Shown in pieces: positions 20,286 through 29,582 of a stretch of DNA of 64,000 nucleotides (its first letter is position 1; every line of letters begins with the position of its first letter). Origin of the DNA: Vibrio sp. 10N.286.49.B1 (GTDB taxonomy: Bacteria; Pseudomonadota; Gammaproteobacteria; Enterobacterales; Vibrionaceae); the NCBI RefSeq assembly GCF_002873335.1, contig NZ_MCUW01000008.1, positions 124,001 to 188,000 of the forward strand. Reading direction: 5' to 3'. Both the position numbers and the translations under genes were made by a program. The notes beneath the pieces were generated by a model. The model saw only the letters and a list, made by a program, of their open reading frames with translations, did not search any database and was not told the origin of the DNA.

Positions 20286-20385
20286 AAGTTTAATTAATAC
20301 TAAGTCTAGAACAGGATTGGTGACCTTCTACTCAATTGACAAATTTTTTGTATATATATGAGCTTAGAGGTGTTTAGATTAAAAT

Positions 20386-21255
20386 CTATGTTGTGATTTG
20401 ACCGCAAATTTCACTCTCAGGATCCAAATATGCATTCAGCCTTTTTAGCTGTCTGTCAAATGTTGATAAATACTTAACAAGCACATCATGTCCGCAACCC
20501 GGTGTGGTCGCATCAACAATCTCATTTAAGACTTGGATCGCCGTCTGTAATTCTTGATCGTAAGGATGTGTTGAATACAGCCTCAACTGCTGTAACGCGG
20601 CCTTTGCAATCGACAATGGCTTTTCCCTAATACTCCACTCTGGCTTCGAGAATACCTGTGACTTAATGCCTTCTAAATACACTCGATACGTGGTCAGTTC
20701 ATCTAATGCTAAGAACATTTGTCCTTGTCGCGTTTTGTGGGGATATGGAACCGCGATATGGTCATTGATGTCATACGAAAGCGAAATACACACGCCTTGC
20801 GATTCACAGCGCATTTTTAACAAGCGCAATAAGCCCTGAGCATCGAGATATTTCTGTATTTCGACTAACCGTCTGAGATGGTAGTCATTAGATAACAACC
20901 GCACGGGAATGTGCCCGCCACGTGCGATTAATTGACTTTCAATAAGAACGCGCGATAACTGTTCAATATTTTCAACTGTGTTTGTTGACTTCTCTTCCAG
21001 CAACACGGCCCCAACACGACCCGGCTGAGTATCCGCCATTAAAGAAACAAAAGCGGCATGCATAGCACTGGCCTCAGAAACCGATTGATTGTGAGTTACG
21101 CCACCACAGAACGCAACAATAGTCCTAGAACAATCATGCGTCGAAACATAGTTCACCAGTGCTGTTACACGCGACATTCCCTCATCGGTCAATTGGTCTC
21201 GATTAAGGCGCTTGCCAAGAACCAACACCAACTCTTTAAATGCCATTTTATTCAC
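20386..21255 (-). CDS. YdcF/DUF218-family protein
   Basis: The 289-residue protein has DUF218 features: an N-terminal strand with VLVLGKRL, a middle GGVTHNQSVSEASAM, LEEKSTNTVENI, and LLSNDYHLRR. This is the SanA/ElyC/YdcF-type fold, known to bind nucleotide cofactors or act in envelope processes. No signal peptide or TM is seen, so YdcF (cytoplasmic) is the closest type. A C-terminal helical extension of about 80 residues follows the domain. It lies 14 bases downstream of the OsmC-like gene and is probably cotranscribed with it. Confidence 0.75.
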   Translation of the reverse strand: MNKMAFKELVLVLGKRLNRDQLTDEGMSRVTALVNYVSTHDCSRTIVAFCGGVTHNQSVSEASAMHAAFVSLMADTQPGRVGAVLLEEKSTNTVENIEQLSRVLIESQLIARGGHIPVRLLSNDYHLRRLVEIQKYLDAQGLLRLLKMRCESQGVCISLSYDINDHIAVPYPHKTRQGQMFLALDELTTYRVYLEGIKSQVFSKPEWSIREKPLSIAKAALQQLRLYSTHPYDQELQTAIQVLNEIVDATTPGCGHDVLVKYLSTFDRQLKRLNAYLDPESEICGQITT

Positions 21256-21269
21256 TGCTCGTTACTTCA

Positions 21270-21668
21270 CTAAACAATTTCCCAACTGTGTGTCATTTCG
21301 ACGCCAGCCCCTAGCATAAGGCAAACCGAGCAGTACTTCTCCAACGAGTCTTTTGCTACCTGAGCAACAATAGCCGGGTCTAGATCCTCGCCACTGACCT
21401 CAAAGTGAATGTTAACCTTAGTGAAAATCTTTGGTGCGGTGTCGCGACGTTCCGTTGTCAGTTTTGCGACACATGATGTGGCCGCTTGGTTAGCACTTTG
21501 CAGCCCATCCACGACATCGACAGAGCTACAACCACCCGCAGCCATTAAAACCATTTCCATCGGGCTTGGGGCGGTTTTACCTCCACTTCCGTCCATGACA
21601 ATCGAGTGCCCGGATTGAGATTCACCTAAAAATTTAAATCCGTCGATCCATTTCACTTCTGCTTGCAT
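21270..21668 (-). CDS. OsmC-family protein (YhfA-like)
   Basis: The 132-residue protein has the OsmC fold. The two family cysteines are visible in GGCSSVDVV (near residue 47) and YCSVCLML (near 112-115), the peroxidatic/resolving pair in OsmC/Ohr proteins. MEMVLMAAGGCSS is more YhfA-like than Ohr-like. An AGAGGT ribosome-binding site precedes the ATG. It is the first gene of a likely two-gene unit with the YdcF-like gene. Peroxide-reducing function is inferred from the family, not shown. Confidence 0.85.
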   Translation of the reverse strand: MQAEVKWIDGFKFLGESQSGHSIVMDGSGGKTAPSPMEMVLMAAGGCSSVDVVDGLQSANQAATSCVAKLTTERRDTAPKIFTKVNIHFEVSGEDLDPAIVAQVAKDSLEKYCSVCLMLGAGVEMTHSWEIV

Positions 21669-21931
21669 ATAAACCTCTAAATACTATCTGATGCGTTGTT
21701 GCCCGAATTAAGCGACGATGAGACCAAAAGCCCGACCATGCAAAGATAAACGTTCCTATCAATACAACTGATTTAAACGTTTATTGCAAGGAGGCATCTG
21801 ACAACACTACGCCATTACTGCGCGCTTACAATGACAAGATAATAACCTGTGGTGAGATTTTTTGAAATTTTTATCCACGCTACCGTGTCTTATGAGATGA
21901 ATCACACGATGTTTAAGCGATTGAGGTCCTT

Positions 21932-23062
21932 ATGAAAACACTTCCCAAAATATTATTCGCTGCGTTGTTAGCAACGCCTCTGCTATTTCTAATGACCAGT
22001 CAGCCTGGCAATGCAGATTCAAGTAATCCAAGCAACGCATCTAATACAGAGGTGGCGACACTTGCTGGAGGCTGTTTTTGGTGTACAGAATCCGATCTAG
22101 AAAAGCTCCCAGGAGTGTTAACGGTAGTTTCCGGATATGCTGGTGGCGATGTAGCAAACCCGACCTATAGACAAGTGTCTAGTGGCAAATCGGGGCACAT
22201 TGAAGTAATCCAAGTGACTTACGATTCGGATGCTGTTTCATATGAAGAAGTCTTAGATCAATTCTTTAGACACATCGATCCGACCGACAGTAAGGGATCT
22301 TTTGTTGACAGAGGGCCACAATATCGCCCTGCTATTTTCTATCACAATGACGAACAACTTAAAATCGCCGAATCTTTCATGGCAGACATCGAATCATTGG
22401 GCATTTATAAAAAACCGCTAGCGACCGAATTGATTGCTTACACTAAGTTCTGGCCAGCAGAAGAGTATCACCAAGATTATTACAAAAAAAGTAGCCTGAA
22501 ATACAAGTATTACCGTTACAACTCTGGACGTGACCAATACCTTGACGAAATATTTGGTGATGACCGTACTGATATGCCAGTGACACTGCGTATGCTTATT
22601 GACGAAAACAATGGCAACGCTAAGCAATACATAAAACCAACAGATGACGTGATTAAGAAAACATTAACCGCTATTCAGTATGATGTGACCCAAGAAGATG
22701 GGACCGAACGTCCTTTTGATAATGAATACTGGGATAATAAACAGGAAGGTATTTATGTCGATATTGTCACAGGAGAACCCCTATTTTCTTCGACGGACAA
22801 ATACAAATCAGGTACAGGTTGGCCTAGTTTTACCAAACCAATCAACGACAAATACGTGGTGACTACCACCGACTTTAAGCTCATTTACCCAAGGACTGAA
22901 GTACGCAGCCGTGTTGGTGATTCTCATCTAGGACATGTCTTTAAAGATGGTCCAAAGCCAACTGGATTACGGTATTGCATGAACTCGGCAGCAATGAAGT
23001 TCATTCCAAAAGCGAAACTAGCACAAATGGGCTACGACGAATTCTTACCTCTATTTAAGTAA
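21932..23062 (+). CDS. msrAB: Secreted MsrA-MsrB fusion, methionine sulfoxide reductase
   Basis: The 376-residue protein has a Sec signal peptide (about residues 1-28). Its MsrA domain carries the catalytic GGCFWC (Cys48), and its MsrB domain has [18 protein letters not shown] and RYCMNS (catalytic Cys near 349). Both epimers of methionine sulfoxide can thus be reduced, probably in the periplasm. The MsrB part lacks the zinc CxxC pairs found in many MsrB proteins, as in PilB-type fusions. No thioredoxin-like domain is fused, so an external reductant is required. A GAGG ribosome-binding site precedes the ATG. Confidence 0.93.
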   Translation: MKTLPKILFAALLATPLLFLMTSQPGNADSSNPSNASNTEVATLAGGCFWCTESDLEKLPGVLTVVSGYAGGDVANPTYRQVSSGKSGHIEVIQVTYDSDAVSYEEVLDQFFRHIDPTDSKGSFVDRGPQYRPAIFYHNDEQLKIAESFMADIESLGIYKKPLATELIAYTKFWPAEEYHQDYYKKSSLKYKYYRYNSGRDQYLDEIFGDDRTDMPVTLRMLIDENNGNAKQYIKPTDDVIKKTLTAIQYDVTQEDGTERPFDNEYWDNKQEGIYVDIVTGEPLFSSTDKYKSGTGWPSFTKPINDKYVVTTTDFKLIYPRTEVRSRVGDSHLGHVFKDGPKPTGLRYCMNSAAMKFIPKAKLAQMGYDEFLPLFK

Positions 23063-23155
23063 ACCGTCGCGCCTGGGTAACCTGTGAGGGTAAAGAACAA
23101 TAAGCCCCCCTGTATCACTCACCCGCTTATGATAGGAATAAGATAAACAAAAACC

Positions 23156-23191
23156 TAAGCGATACTTGAACAATCGAGTGTCGCTTTTTTT
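23156..23191 (+). terminator. Intrinsic terminator downstream of msrAB
   Basis: AAGCGATACT pairs with AGTGTCGCTT (one G-T pair), and T7 follows. It lies about 95 bases after the msrAB stop. The rest of the 330-base gap to the channel gene shows only AT-rich sequence. Confidence 0.8.
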
Positions 23192-23392
23192 ATTCATTTA
23201 CCTACGTTGTAGGTATTACCCATGTATCTACAACGAACTCCGTGCTTAACCGTTCAGCATTTTAATTAACAAAAAATCCATGCGAATATCTAGTACATAT
23301 AGTATAAGTCCTGTAATTTCTTATAATTACATCTGTAACGTTATCTAATAGTGCGACGTTAACGGTATCTCGCTCAAGGACCCACATAACTT

Positions 23393-24508
23393 ATGAACAG
23401 TTCTATGGACGCATTTCAGCAGTACATCCAATCTTTCGGATACGACTGGATGAGTAATGTTTTATTGATAACGGCGGCAAGTTTCATCGCCTGGGTAGCA
23501 TGGCGTATCATTTATCGCCGTTTAGAGTCCCTCGCCCAGCGCACGAACTTAGAGTGGGACGACCTTCTGATACGAGCAGTCCAAACCCCTATTAGCATTC
23601 TGATATGGCTTTGGCCTGCCACCATATCGATAGGGTTGATCATTGCAACTTATTCCAACGCCGATACAAAATGGATCGGAAAGGTCGATTTACTGCTGGT
23701 CATAGCAACCTTTATTTGGGTATCGCTCCGCTTAATTCAAAATGTCGAAGTACACGTTTTAGCTCAAAAGAAACGAGATGAAACGACGGTGCAAGCCATT
23801 TCCAAAGTTGCTCGGTTGCTGTTCATTACGCTCGGTGTACTCACCGTTATGCAATCGCTAGGGTTAAGTCTCTCTGGGTTGCTTACGTTTGGTGGCGTTG
23901 GTGGTTTAATCGTTGGTTTGGCAGCAAAAGATCTCTTATCCAACTTTTTTGGCGGTATGATGATTTACTTCGACCGCCCGTTCAAAGTCGGTGATTGGAT
24001 CCGTTCTCCAGATCGAAACATCGAAGGTACGGTTGAGCGTATTGGGTGGCGCATGACCATCATTCGTACGTTTGACAAACGCCCGCTTTATGTTCCTAAC
24101 TCAGTATTCAGCAACATTGTAGTAGAGAACCCATCACGAATGCTAAACCGACGCATTTATGAAACGGTGGGGCTACGTTATGACGATAGCGATAAGGTAA
24201 GTGCTATCGTGGCTGACGTTAAGTCTATGCTAGAGAATCACAAAGATATCGACAGTAAACAAACATTGATGGTGAACTTCGACACCTTTGGACCGTCTTC
24301 CCTGAACTTTTTCATCTATGCCTTCACCAAGACAGTTAACTGGGCAAGATTTCACGAAGTAAAACAAGACGTACTACTCCAAGTCATGGTCATCATCCAA
24401 AAACACGATGCTGATATTGCCTACCCAACACAAACGTTAAAGATAGACTCAGGCCCTTTAATGACAGAGCCGGTCTCAATTGAAGCACAGCATATCACTC
24501 ACCAATAG
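23393..24508 (+). CDS. MscS-family mechanosensitive channel
   Basis: The 371-residue inner-membrane protein has about four to five helices. The pore helix carries GGVGGLIVGLAAKDLLSNFF, the glycine/alanine-packed MscS TM3, and then FDRPFKVGDWI and a beta domain (VERIGWRMTIIRTFDKRPLYVPNS). Extra N-terminal helices and length resemble the YnaI-like class. It opens on membrane tension to release solutes under hypo-osmotic shock. It is a single gene; a 17-bp perfect inverted repeat follows 30 bases after the stop. Confidence 0.92.
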   Translation: MNSSMDAFQQYIQSFGYDWMSNVLLITAASFIAWVAWRIIYRRLESLAQRTNLEWDDLLIRAVQTPISILIWLWPATISIGLIIATYSNADTKWIGKVDLLLVIATFIWVSLRLIQNVEVHVLAQKKRDETTVQAISKVARLLFITLGVLTVMQSLGLSLSGLLTFGGVGGLIVGLAAKDLLSNFFGGMMIYFDRPFKVGDWIRSPDRNIEGTVERIGWRMTIIRTFDKRPLYVPNSVFSNIVVENPSRMLNRRIYETVGLRYDDSDKVSAIVADVKSMLENHKDIDSKQTLMVNFDTFGPSSLNFFIYAFTKTVNWARFHEVKQDVLLQVMVIIQKHDADIAYPTQTLKIDSGPLMTEPVSIEAQHITHQ

Positions 24509-24538
24509 CCTGATTTATTAGGTTGTTTTTCCATTACC

Positions 24539-24586
24539 AAATCTTTCAATTAATGCCTAGACTTAGCGCCATTAATTGAAAGATTT
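24539..24586. repeat. Perfect 17-bp inverted repeat
   Basis: The left arm at 24539-24555 (AAATCTTTCAATTAATG) and the right arm at 24570-24586 are exact reverse complements with a 14-base loop. There is no T run on either side. It lies between the convergent channel and small secreted-protein genes and may act as a terminator or a binding site. Confidence 0.75.
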
Positions 24587-24656
24587 CTCTGACTTACACA
24601 ACACTAATAATAAGCATAGCAACCGTCCGTGCTCACGATCCCCCGTCTCGTATGCA

Positions 24657-25064
24657 TTATCCTTTGAGCTGCATCGCTTGGTATTTTTCAGACTTAGTGC
24701 GACCTTTATGTTGCTTCATTGTCACCTCAACGGAACGACCGCCGTTAGTCACAGTGTAACGAATAACGTGTTTTAGATGATTATCGCTGCGGTTAATCTC
24801 ACGAGCTTCTAATTGAACCGTTTTAGATCCTCGGTTTAAATCACATCGATAATCCCAATCACTATTGGCTTTCTTCAAAGACAGTAATACACGCGTCCCC
24901 TTACCTGTTTGGCTGTTTATAACGCGCGGGCTCTTGTCGAGCGCTAGCGCCAGTCCTGCTTTACACAGTTCTTCGTTGGAAAAACCCGCGGCTTGCGCTT
25001 GGGATATTGAGACTATCCCGATTAATACAATTATTGGCGTTGTCATTGTTTTTAACACGTTCAT
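24657..25064 (-). CDS. Small secreted protein, function unknown
   Basis: The 135-residue protein has a clear signal peptide with an AQA-A cleavage site (near residue 25) and a basic mature part with two cysteines (ELCKAG and YRCDL), possibly a disulfide. A TTAGGACG ribosome-binding region precedes the ATG. No domain is recognised. It is downstream of aroG in the same orientation, but an aroG terminator separates them. Confidence 0.7.
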   Translation of the reverse strand: MNVLKTMTTPIIVLIGIVSISQAQAAGFSNEELCKAGLALALDKSPRVINSQTGKGTRVLLSLKKANSDWDYRCDLNRGSKTVQLEAREINRSDNHLKHVIRYTVTNGGRSVEVTMKQHKGRTKSEKYQAMQLKG

Positions 25065-25126
25065 TTTACGTCCTAACTAGTTATAAACTCATAAAATTAA
25101 AGCACGACGTACGGTTAGCTGCAAAT

Positions 25127-25157
25127 AAAAAAGCCTTTGACGTGAAATCAAAGGCTT
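25127..25157 (-). terminator. Intrinsic terminator of aroG
   Basis: AAGCCTTTGA and TCAAAGGCTT form a 10-bp stem followed on the minus strand by T6, 18 bases after the aroG stop. Confidence 0.9.
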
Positions 25158-25174
25158 CATGTTTTCTAATTTAA

Positions 25175-26227
25175 TTACGCATTGCGACGGGCAACAACAG
25201 CGTCCGCGAGCTGGCGTAGTACAACCTCAGTATCTTCCCAACCTATACAAGCGTCCGTAATGGATTGACCGTAAGTTGGAGCAACACCATCGACTAAATC
25301 TTGACGGCCCTCAACCAGGTGTGACTCAATCATAACCCCAAAGATAGCGTCTTCACCGTTTGCTAACTGCGAGGAGATATCCTCGGAAACGACTTTTTGA
25401 CGTGAGAATTGCTTTGAGCTGTTAGCATGGCTGAAATCAATCATAACTTTCGTCGGCAAGCCAGATGCGTTTAGCTCTTCTTTTATTGCAGACACGTGCT
25501 GCGCACTGTAGTTAGGCTCTTTACCACCACGTAAAATTATGTGGCAATCTGGATTACCTGCAGTTTCAACAATAGCTGAATGGCCGTATTTCGTCACAGA
25601 TAAGAAATGGTGAGATGAACCCGCAGAACGAATTGCATCGGTTGCAATCTTAATATTGCCGTCTGTACCATTCTTAAATCCTACTGGACATGAAAGTCCC
25701 GAAGCCAATTCCCTGTGTACTTGAGATTCAGTAGTACGAGCACCAATCGCTCCCCAGCTGATAAGGTCCGCGACATACTGCGGTGTAATCATGTCTAGGA
25801 ATTCACTTGCAGTTGGCATACCCATATCAGTCAGGTCCAACAAAAGTTTACGACCCATGCGTAGACCATCATTAATTTTAAACGTGTCATTCATATGAGG
25901 GTCATTGATTAGCCCTTTCCAACCAACGGTAGTACGCGGTTTTTCAAAGTAAACTCTCATTACAATTTCAAGGCGATCACCCAGTTCATCTCGTAGTGTC
26001 TTAAGACGCTTGCCATATTCGACGGCAGCCTCTGTATCATGAATCGAACATGGACCCACGATAACCAATAATCGGTCGTCTTCGCCTGTTAAAATATTAT
26101 GAATAGCTTGGCGTGCATTAAACGTTGTTGAAGAAGCAACATCACTCGCAGGAAACTTCTCAAAAACTGCAACTGGTGGCAATAGTTCTTTTACTTTATT
26201 AATTCTTACGTCATCAGTTTGAAACAT
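25175..26227 (-). CDS. aroG: DAHP synthase, Phe-sensitive type
   Basis: The 350-residue enzyme condenses phosphoenolpyruvate and erythrose 4-phosphate, the first step of aromatic amino-acid synthesis. Landmarks of class I DAHP synthase are VIVGPCSIHD, RVYFEKPRTTVGWKG, GARTTESQVHRELASG, CHIILRGGKEPNY and MIDFSHANSSK. The N-terminus (RINKVKELLPPVAVFEKFP) matches AroG rather than AroF or AroH, and that segment takes part in Phe feedback inhibition. A TyrR-like box lies about 170 bases upstream. A GGAAGAAG ribosome-binding region precedes the ATG. Confidence 0.93.
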   Translation of the reverse strand: MFQTDDVRINKVKELLPPVAVFEKFPASDVASSTTFNARQAIHNILTGEDDRLLVIVGPCSIHDTEAAVEYGKRLKTLRDELGDRLEIVMRVYFEKPRTTVGWKGLINDPHMNDTFKINDGLRMGRKLLLDLTDMGMPTASEFLDMITPQYVADLISWGAIGARTTESQVHRELASGLSCPVGFKNGTDGNIKIATDAIRSAGSSHHFLSVTKYGHSAIVETAGNPDCHIILRGGKEPNYSAQHVSAIKEELNASGLPTKVMIDFSHANSSKQFSRQKVVSEDISSQLANGEDAIFGVMIESHLVEGRQDLVDGVAPTYGQSITDACIGWEDTEVVLRQLADAVVARRNA

Positions 26228-26399
26228 CGCTTACTTCTTCCTATTCGTAGTATCTGTACTGCATATATATTCGGTCATTTTTCCTTTTTCAGACCGACTT
26301 CATGCTCTTTCCATGTAACTTATCGTCTTAAAACGCTTTGTGCAATCATTAATTACCTTTAAAGGCAATATTTCTGCATATTAAATAATTTACACGCAG

Positions 26400-26417
26400 T
26401 GTAAACAAAAGATTACA
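26400..26417 (-). promoter_or_regulatory. TyrR-like box upstream of aroG
   Basis: TGTAAA, six bases and ATTACA match the TyrR consensus TGTAAA-N6-TTTACA with one mismatch. It overlaps a smaller TTTACA-N5-TGTAAA palindrome (26389-26405). TyrR with an aromatic co-repressor is known to control aroG in enterics. Confidence 0.55.
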
Positions 26418-26603
26418 GCCTATAACCTTATGAATTAAAACAAAACATTCACTATATTTCTGCATGCATTACCTTATTCATATAAAGGTAAGTTGTCTAC
26501 TTCAGTCAATTTTACGTGCTTATTGCGTGACCAATTTCAAATTTACCCTCGCAGTGAATGAATTGGTCGCGACGATAATATCGGTGTTAACCTATTTTTT
26601 CAT

Positions 26604-28301
26604 ATGGTGAGTTCATCGTGTCATGTTACGCTCAACCCACTCTATTTACGCTCAACCCACTCTATGAATGAAAATAAAGCGTCAATGTTACCAAGTACTT
26701 CACTACCAGCAACGTATTATGTAGACAACTTTTTTAAGTTGCTGACACATGTCGAATCTTATTATATGGATTTACTCAACGGTGATGAGGTTCATTGGTT
26801 ACAGCGGTTTAAAAGCTTAACTAAAAACAGTCAATGTCTTTTGGTTCGTATGTTAACTCGTAAAGGCGAATGGTTTCGAAGTGACAAGCTCTACTATGAT
26901 GAGATTGGTGAGCCAAGTAAATGGCTGCAAGAGTTAGCAGGCTGCGGTTTTGTCGCCATTAACCAAACGATGCAAGCCGACGTTCTGGCTCAAGAGTTAC
27001 TGACTAAGCCTGAACTGATTCGAACCTACCCGTTCATCAGCCCGCGGTTAAAAAAGTCAGAGCAAATACTCGCCCTCTCTCAATATGACATTAGTGCTAA
27101 GCCATCACTTAACTTTGACGTCATTCAGCTTTTGGATGCCAATCACTACCGTCTAATGTGCCAATTATTTTTCGGAAATGGGCGTCAAGACCTCAGTCAA
27201 TTTGTTTTGGCTGACCTCGGCCTACAAAACTTTGAAGATTACATACTTACCTCCTCTATTCGGTATTTTAAGTGCCGCGACGACGTTGATACCGCCCTCC
27301 TACTGAGTAAACTTTACGATCATTACTATCAATCTAAACTGAATCCTGTTGAGACGTTACATAAGCTAATCGCTCTATTGCCAGATGTTAAGACTCATCA
27401 TGATTTAGAACGGCGTAGACAAAAGCTCATCAACCTCATTGCTCGTGATTTCGAACGCCACTCTCACGCCTTCGATGCACTAGCACTCTACGACAAAACA
27501 ACGCAACCGCCTTCTCGCGAACGTAGAGTACGTTTACACCTTGCACTTAACACCCCAGAAAAGAGCTGGCCAATTATAACGTCTATGCTAAATACACCTC
27601 TTGATATTGAAGAGTATGAAGTTGCATTAAGGCTTAAGCCTAAGATTCAAAAGGCGCTTTCGTTACCACAAGATAAACGTGTCATTATGTGCCAACCGAC
27701 TCGGCATCTCGAGATGGACCTAACAAAGGCAAGCGTTGAGCTAGCGGTAAAGCACTATATGGAGTCAGAGGGTTGGGAGGTGTTTTACCTCGAAAATCAT
27801 TTTTTGAACACTTTGTTTGGGCTGTGTTTTTGGGACATCATTTTTAGTCCAGTCGATGGTGTATTTATCAACGCTTATCAACAACAACCACTCGATCTTT
27901 ATCAGCCTGACTTTTCATCACGTCGTCGCCGCTTACTTGATGAAAGACTTGATGTTATCGAATGCTCAGGGGTTACTCCGTTCCTTTGTCTTGCAGATTC
28001 TAAACGTGGGATAAGCAACCCATTCGTTTATTGGCCTTACGTAGACGAGCGTTGGCTTAAACTTGTCGAACAAACAATCGATGGTCGACTGCTTCGCCAA
28101 CTGTTCACGGTAATGTTGAAGGATCTTAAAAAATTCAGAACTGGCATGCCCGATCTCATCGCATTTAAAGATGGACAATTCATGTGGTGTGAAGTGAAAG
28201 GACCGGGAGATAAGTTACAAGGTAACCAAAAACGTTGGATGCAGGAATACGAACAATTAGGCGTCGCTTATCAAGTTTGCTACGTCACTCACATGGAATA
28301 G
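26604..28301 (+). CDS. FAN1-like VRR-NUC structure-specific nuclease
   Basis: The protein has up to 565 residues. It carries a C-terminal VRR-NUC domain (about 510-560) with the PD-(D/E)xK motifs MPDLI, EVKGPGD and a following QxxW (NQKRW). The long N-terminal helical region and the overall length match bacterial FAN1 (for example the Pseudomonas protein, about 560 residues). FAN1 cuts 5' flaps and branched DNA in crosslink repair. The start is uncertain: ATG at 26604 has no ribosome-binding site, and the ATG at 26664 sits at the end of a 20-bp tandem duplication. It is a lone gene between aroG and a convergent hydratase. Confidence 0.87.
   Translation: MVSSSCHVTLNPLYLRSTHSMNENKASMLPSTSLPATYYVDNFFKLLTHVESYYMDLLNGDEVHWLQRFKSLTKNSQCLLVRMLTRKGEWFRSDKLYYDEIGEPSKWLQELAGCGFVAINQTMQADVLAQELLTKPELIRTYPFISPRLKKSEQILALSQYDISAKPSLNFDVIQLLDANHYRLMCQLFFGNGRQDLSQFVLADLGLQNFEDYILTSSIRYFKCRDDVDTALLLSKLYDHYYQSKLNPVETLHKLIALLPDVKTHHDLERRRQKLINLIARDFERHSHAFDALALYDKTTQPPSRERRVRLHLALNTPEKSWPIITSMLNTPLDIEEYEVALRLKPKIQKALSLPQDKRVIMCQPTRHLEMDLTKASVELAVKHYMESEGWEVFYLENHFLNTLFGLCFWDIIFSPVDGVFINAYQQQPLDLYQPDFSSRRRRLLDERLDVIECSGVTPFLCLADSKRGISNPFVYWPYVDERWLKLVEQTIDGRLLRQLFTVMLKDLKKFRTGMPDLIAFKDGQFMWCEVKGPGDKLQGNQKRWMQEYEQLGVAYQVCYVTHME
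26626..26665. repeat. 20-bp tandem duplication at the FAN1 gene start
   Basis: Two exact 20-base copies (26626-26645 and 26646-26665, core CGCTCAACCCACTCTAT) abut each other. The second one ends within an ATG start candidate at 26664. Confidence 0.9.
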
Positions 28302-28348
28302 GCCGTGCATTGATTAACGAAAACCTCATGCGAAATGAACTAGATAAT

Positions 28349-28379
28349 AAAAAAGCCAGTGACATCACTGGCTTTAAAA
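28349..28379. terminator. Bidirectional terminator
   Basis: AAAGCCAGTGA pairs with TCACTGGCTTT, with A and T runs flanking. It serves the convergent FAN1-like and MaoC genes. Confidence 0.88.
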
Positions 28380-28395
28380 ACTCTAAATCGAAACA

Positions 28396-29076
28396 TTAGA
28401 AGTGGAGGTGTATAACCGATACGGCAATACAAGCAGGTCGTCGAACCCCTTCAATCTCAACGCGAATTTCACGCTCAATTTCCAAGCCTTTTCTGATTGG
28501 AGTTACCTTTAGCAAGGTACTCTTCGCACGTAGGTTGCTCTCAGCTTTCACGGGATACGGGAATCTCACTTGATTCAGACCAATATTCACCATCATTTTT
28601 GCTGTTGGAAACATTGGCTTATTCGCATCAACACTGTCCGTCAGTGCTGGTAATAGCGAAAGCGTAAGAAAGCCGTGAGCAATTGTAGTTTTGAATGGTG
28701 ATTCAGCCGCTGCACGCTCAGGATCCGTATGAATCCACTGGTTATCTTCAGTGACTAAACCAAATTGATTAATGCGGTCTTGCCCTACATTCAACCAATC
28801 GCCTTCATGAATAACCGTTCCAATTTGGTCTTGTAGCTCTAAATACAATTTTTGTGCATCAGGCTTTAATACTATTTCCGGAGTAAGATCGGATGCATCA
28901 GGTTCATTTACCGCTGGCTTATGGTAGTCTCTAACCCAAGCAAGAAAATTGCGGTTTTGTGTCTTATCAACGAACTCTGACCAATACTCTCGAAGCGCAG
29001 GCGACATCCATTGCATAAGCTCAGACTGATGCTTGATAGAATCAGCGCTTTGTTTAAACAATTTTACCACTTTCAT
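28396..29076 (-). CDS. MaoC-like (R)-hydratase/dehydratase
   Basis: The 226-residue protein carries a hot-dog fold with the hydratase-2 motif. Near residues 120-150, QWIHTDPERAAAESPFKTTI is followed by AHGFLTLSL, with the catalytic Asp and His. The family hydrates trans-2-enoyl-CoA to (R)-3-hydroxyacyl-CoA. A helical N-terminal part of about 80 residues precedes the domain, longer than in minimal MaoC proteins. GAGGTC is the ribosome-binding site. No polyhydroxyalkanoate or beta-oxidation genes are adjacent, so the pathway is unknown. Confidence 0.85.
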   Translation of the reverse strand: MKVVKLFKQSADSIKHQSELMQWMSPALREYWSEFVDKTQNRNFLAWVRDYHKPAVNEPDASDLTPEIVLKPDAQKLYLELQDQIGTVIHEGDWLNVGQDRINQFGLVTEDNQWIHTDPERAAAESPFKTTIAHGFLTLSLLPALTDSVDANKPMFPTAKMMVNIGLNQVRFPYPVKAESNLRAKSTLLKVTPIRKGLEIEREIRVEIEGVRRPACIAVSVIHLHF

Positions 29077-29364
29077 ATTGACCTCAGATTACAGTCTTTC
29101 AAAACTAACTGTAATATTTTGAACCAGTTCACAACTCTGTGCAAACTCTTTTGAGCTAACACGCGTATTCTGAACAGTGTTTTATATCTAAAATTCAACA
29201 AGTTAGCTAAAAAAACAATATTTTATTAGTTTGTGACCGATTTCATATAGCATCGATTTGAAAGCATTATCGTGTGTTTCAGTTCTTAAAATGGCAGATT
29301 TGGTTATTCAAAGTACAAAGTGATTATGATTTAAGCAAACAGTTCGTTCTGGTCACATTTACGC

Positions 29365-29393
29365 TTTACAGTACCTAATCATATGAATATTAT
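29365..29393 (+). promoter_or_regulatory. tRNA-Ser promoter
   Basis: TTTACA (29365-29370), 17 bases and TATTAT (29388-29393), followed by a GC-rich discriminator (GCGCC) as in stringently controlled stable-RNA promoters, lie 13 bases before the tRNA. The remaining bases of the 330-base gap to the hydratase gene show no coding frame. Confidence 0.6.
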
Positions 29394-29406
29394 AAGCGCC
29401 AACAAC

Positions 29407-29497
29407 GGAGAGATGGCTGAGTGGTCGAAAGCACCGGTCTTGAAAACCGGCAAGGGTTAATAGCCCTTCTAGGGTTCAAATCCCTATCTCTCCGCCA
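29407..29497 (+). tRNA. tRNA-Ser (anticodon UGA)
   Basis: A 91-base class II tRNA is seen. GGAGAGA acceptor pairs with TCTCTCC, the D arm is GCTGAGTGGTCGAAAGC, and the anticodon loop CTTGAAA lies in a 5-bp stem with anticodon TGA. A long variable arm AAGGGTTAATAGCCCTT and a T arm with GGTTCAAATCC follow. The discriminator G and CCA end are encoded. Confidence 0.97.
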
Positions 29498-29510
29498 TAT
29501 TAAAAGATTA

Positions 29511-29537
29511 AACCGCTGTTTTTACATCGGTTTTTTC
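29511..29537 (+). terminator. Terminator after tRNA-Ser
   Basis: AACCG and CGGTT flank a 13-base loop with a T6 tail, 14 bases past the tRNA end. The stem is short. Confidence 0.5.
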
Positions 29538-29582
29538 GTATCTATAGCCTCAAAAATCATCTTGCACATACAAGTGGCACAG

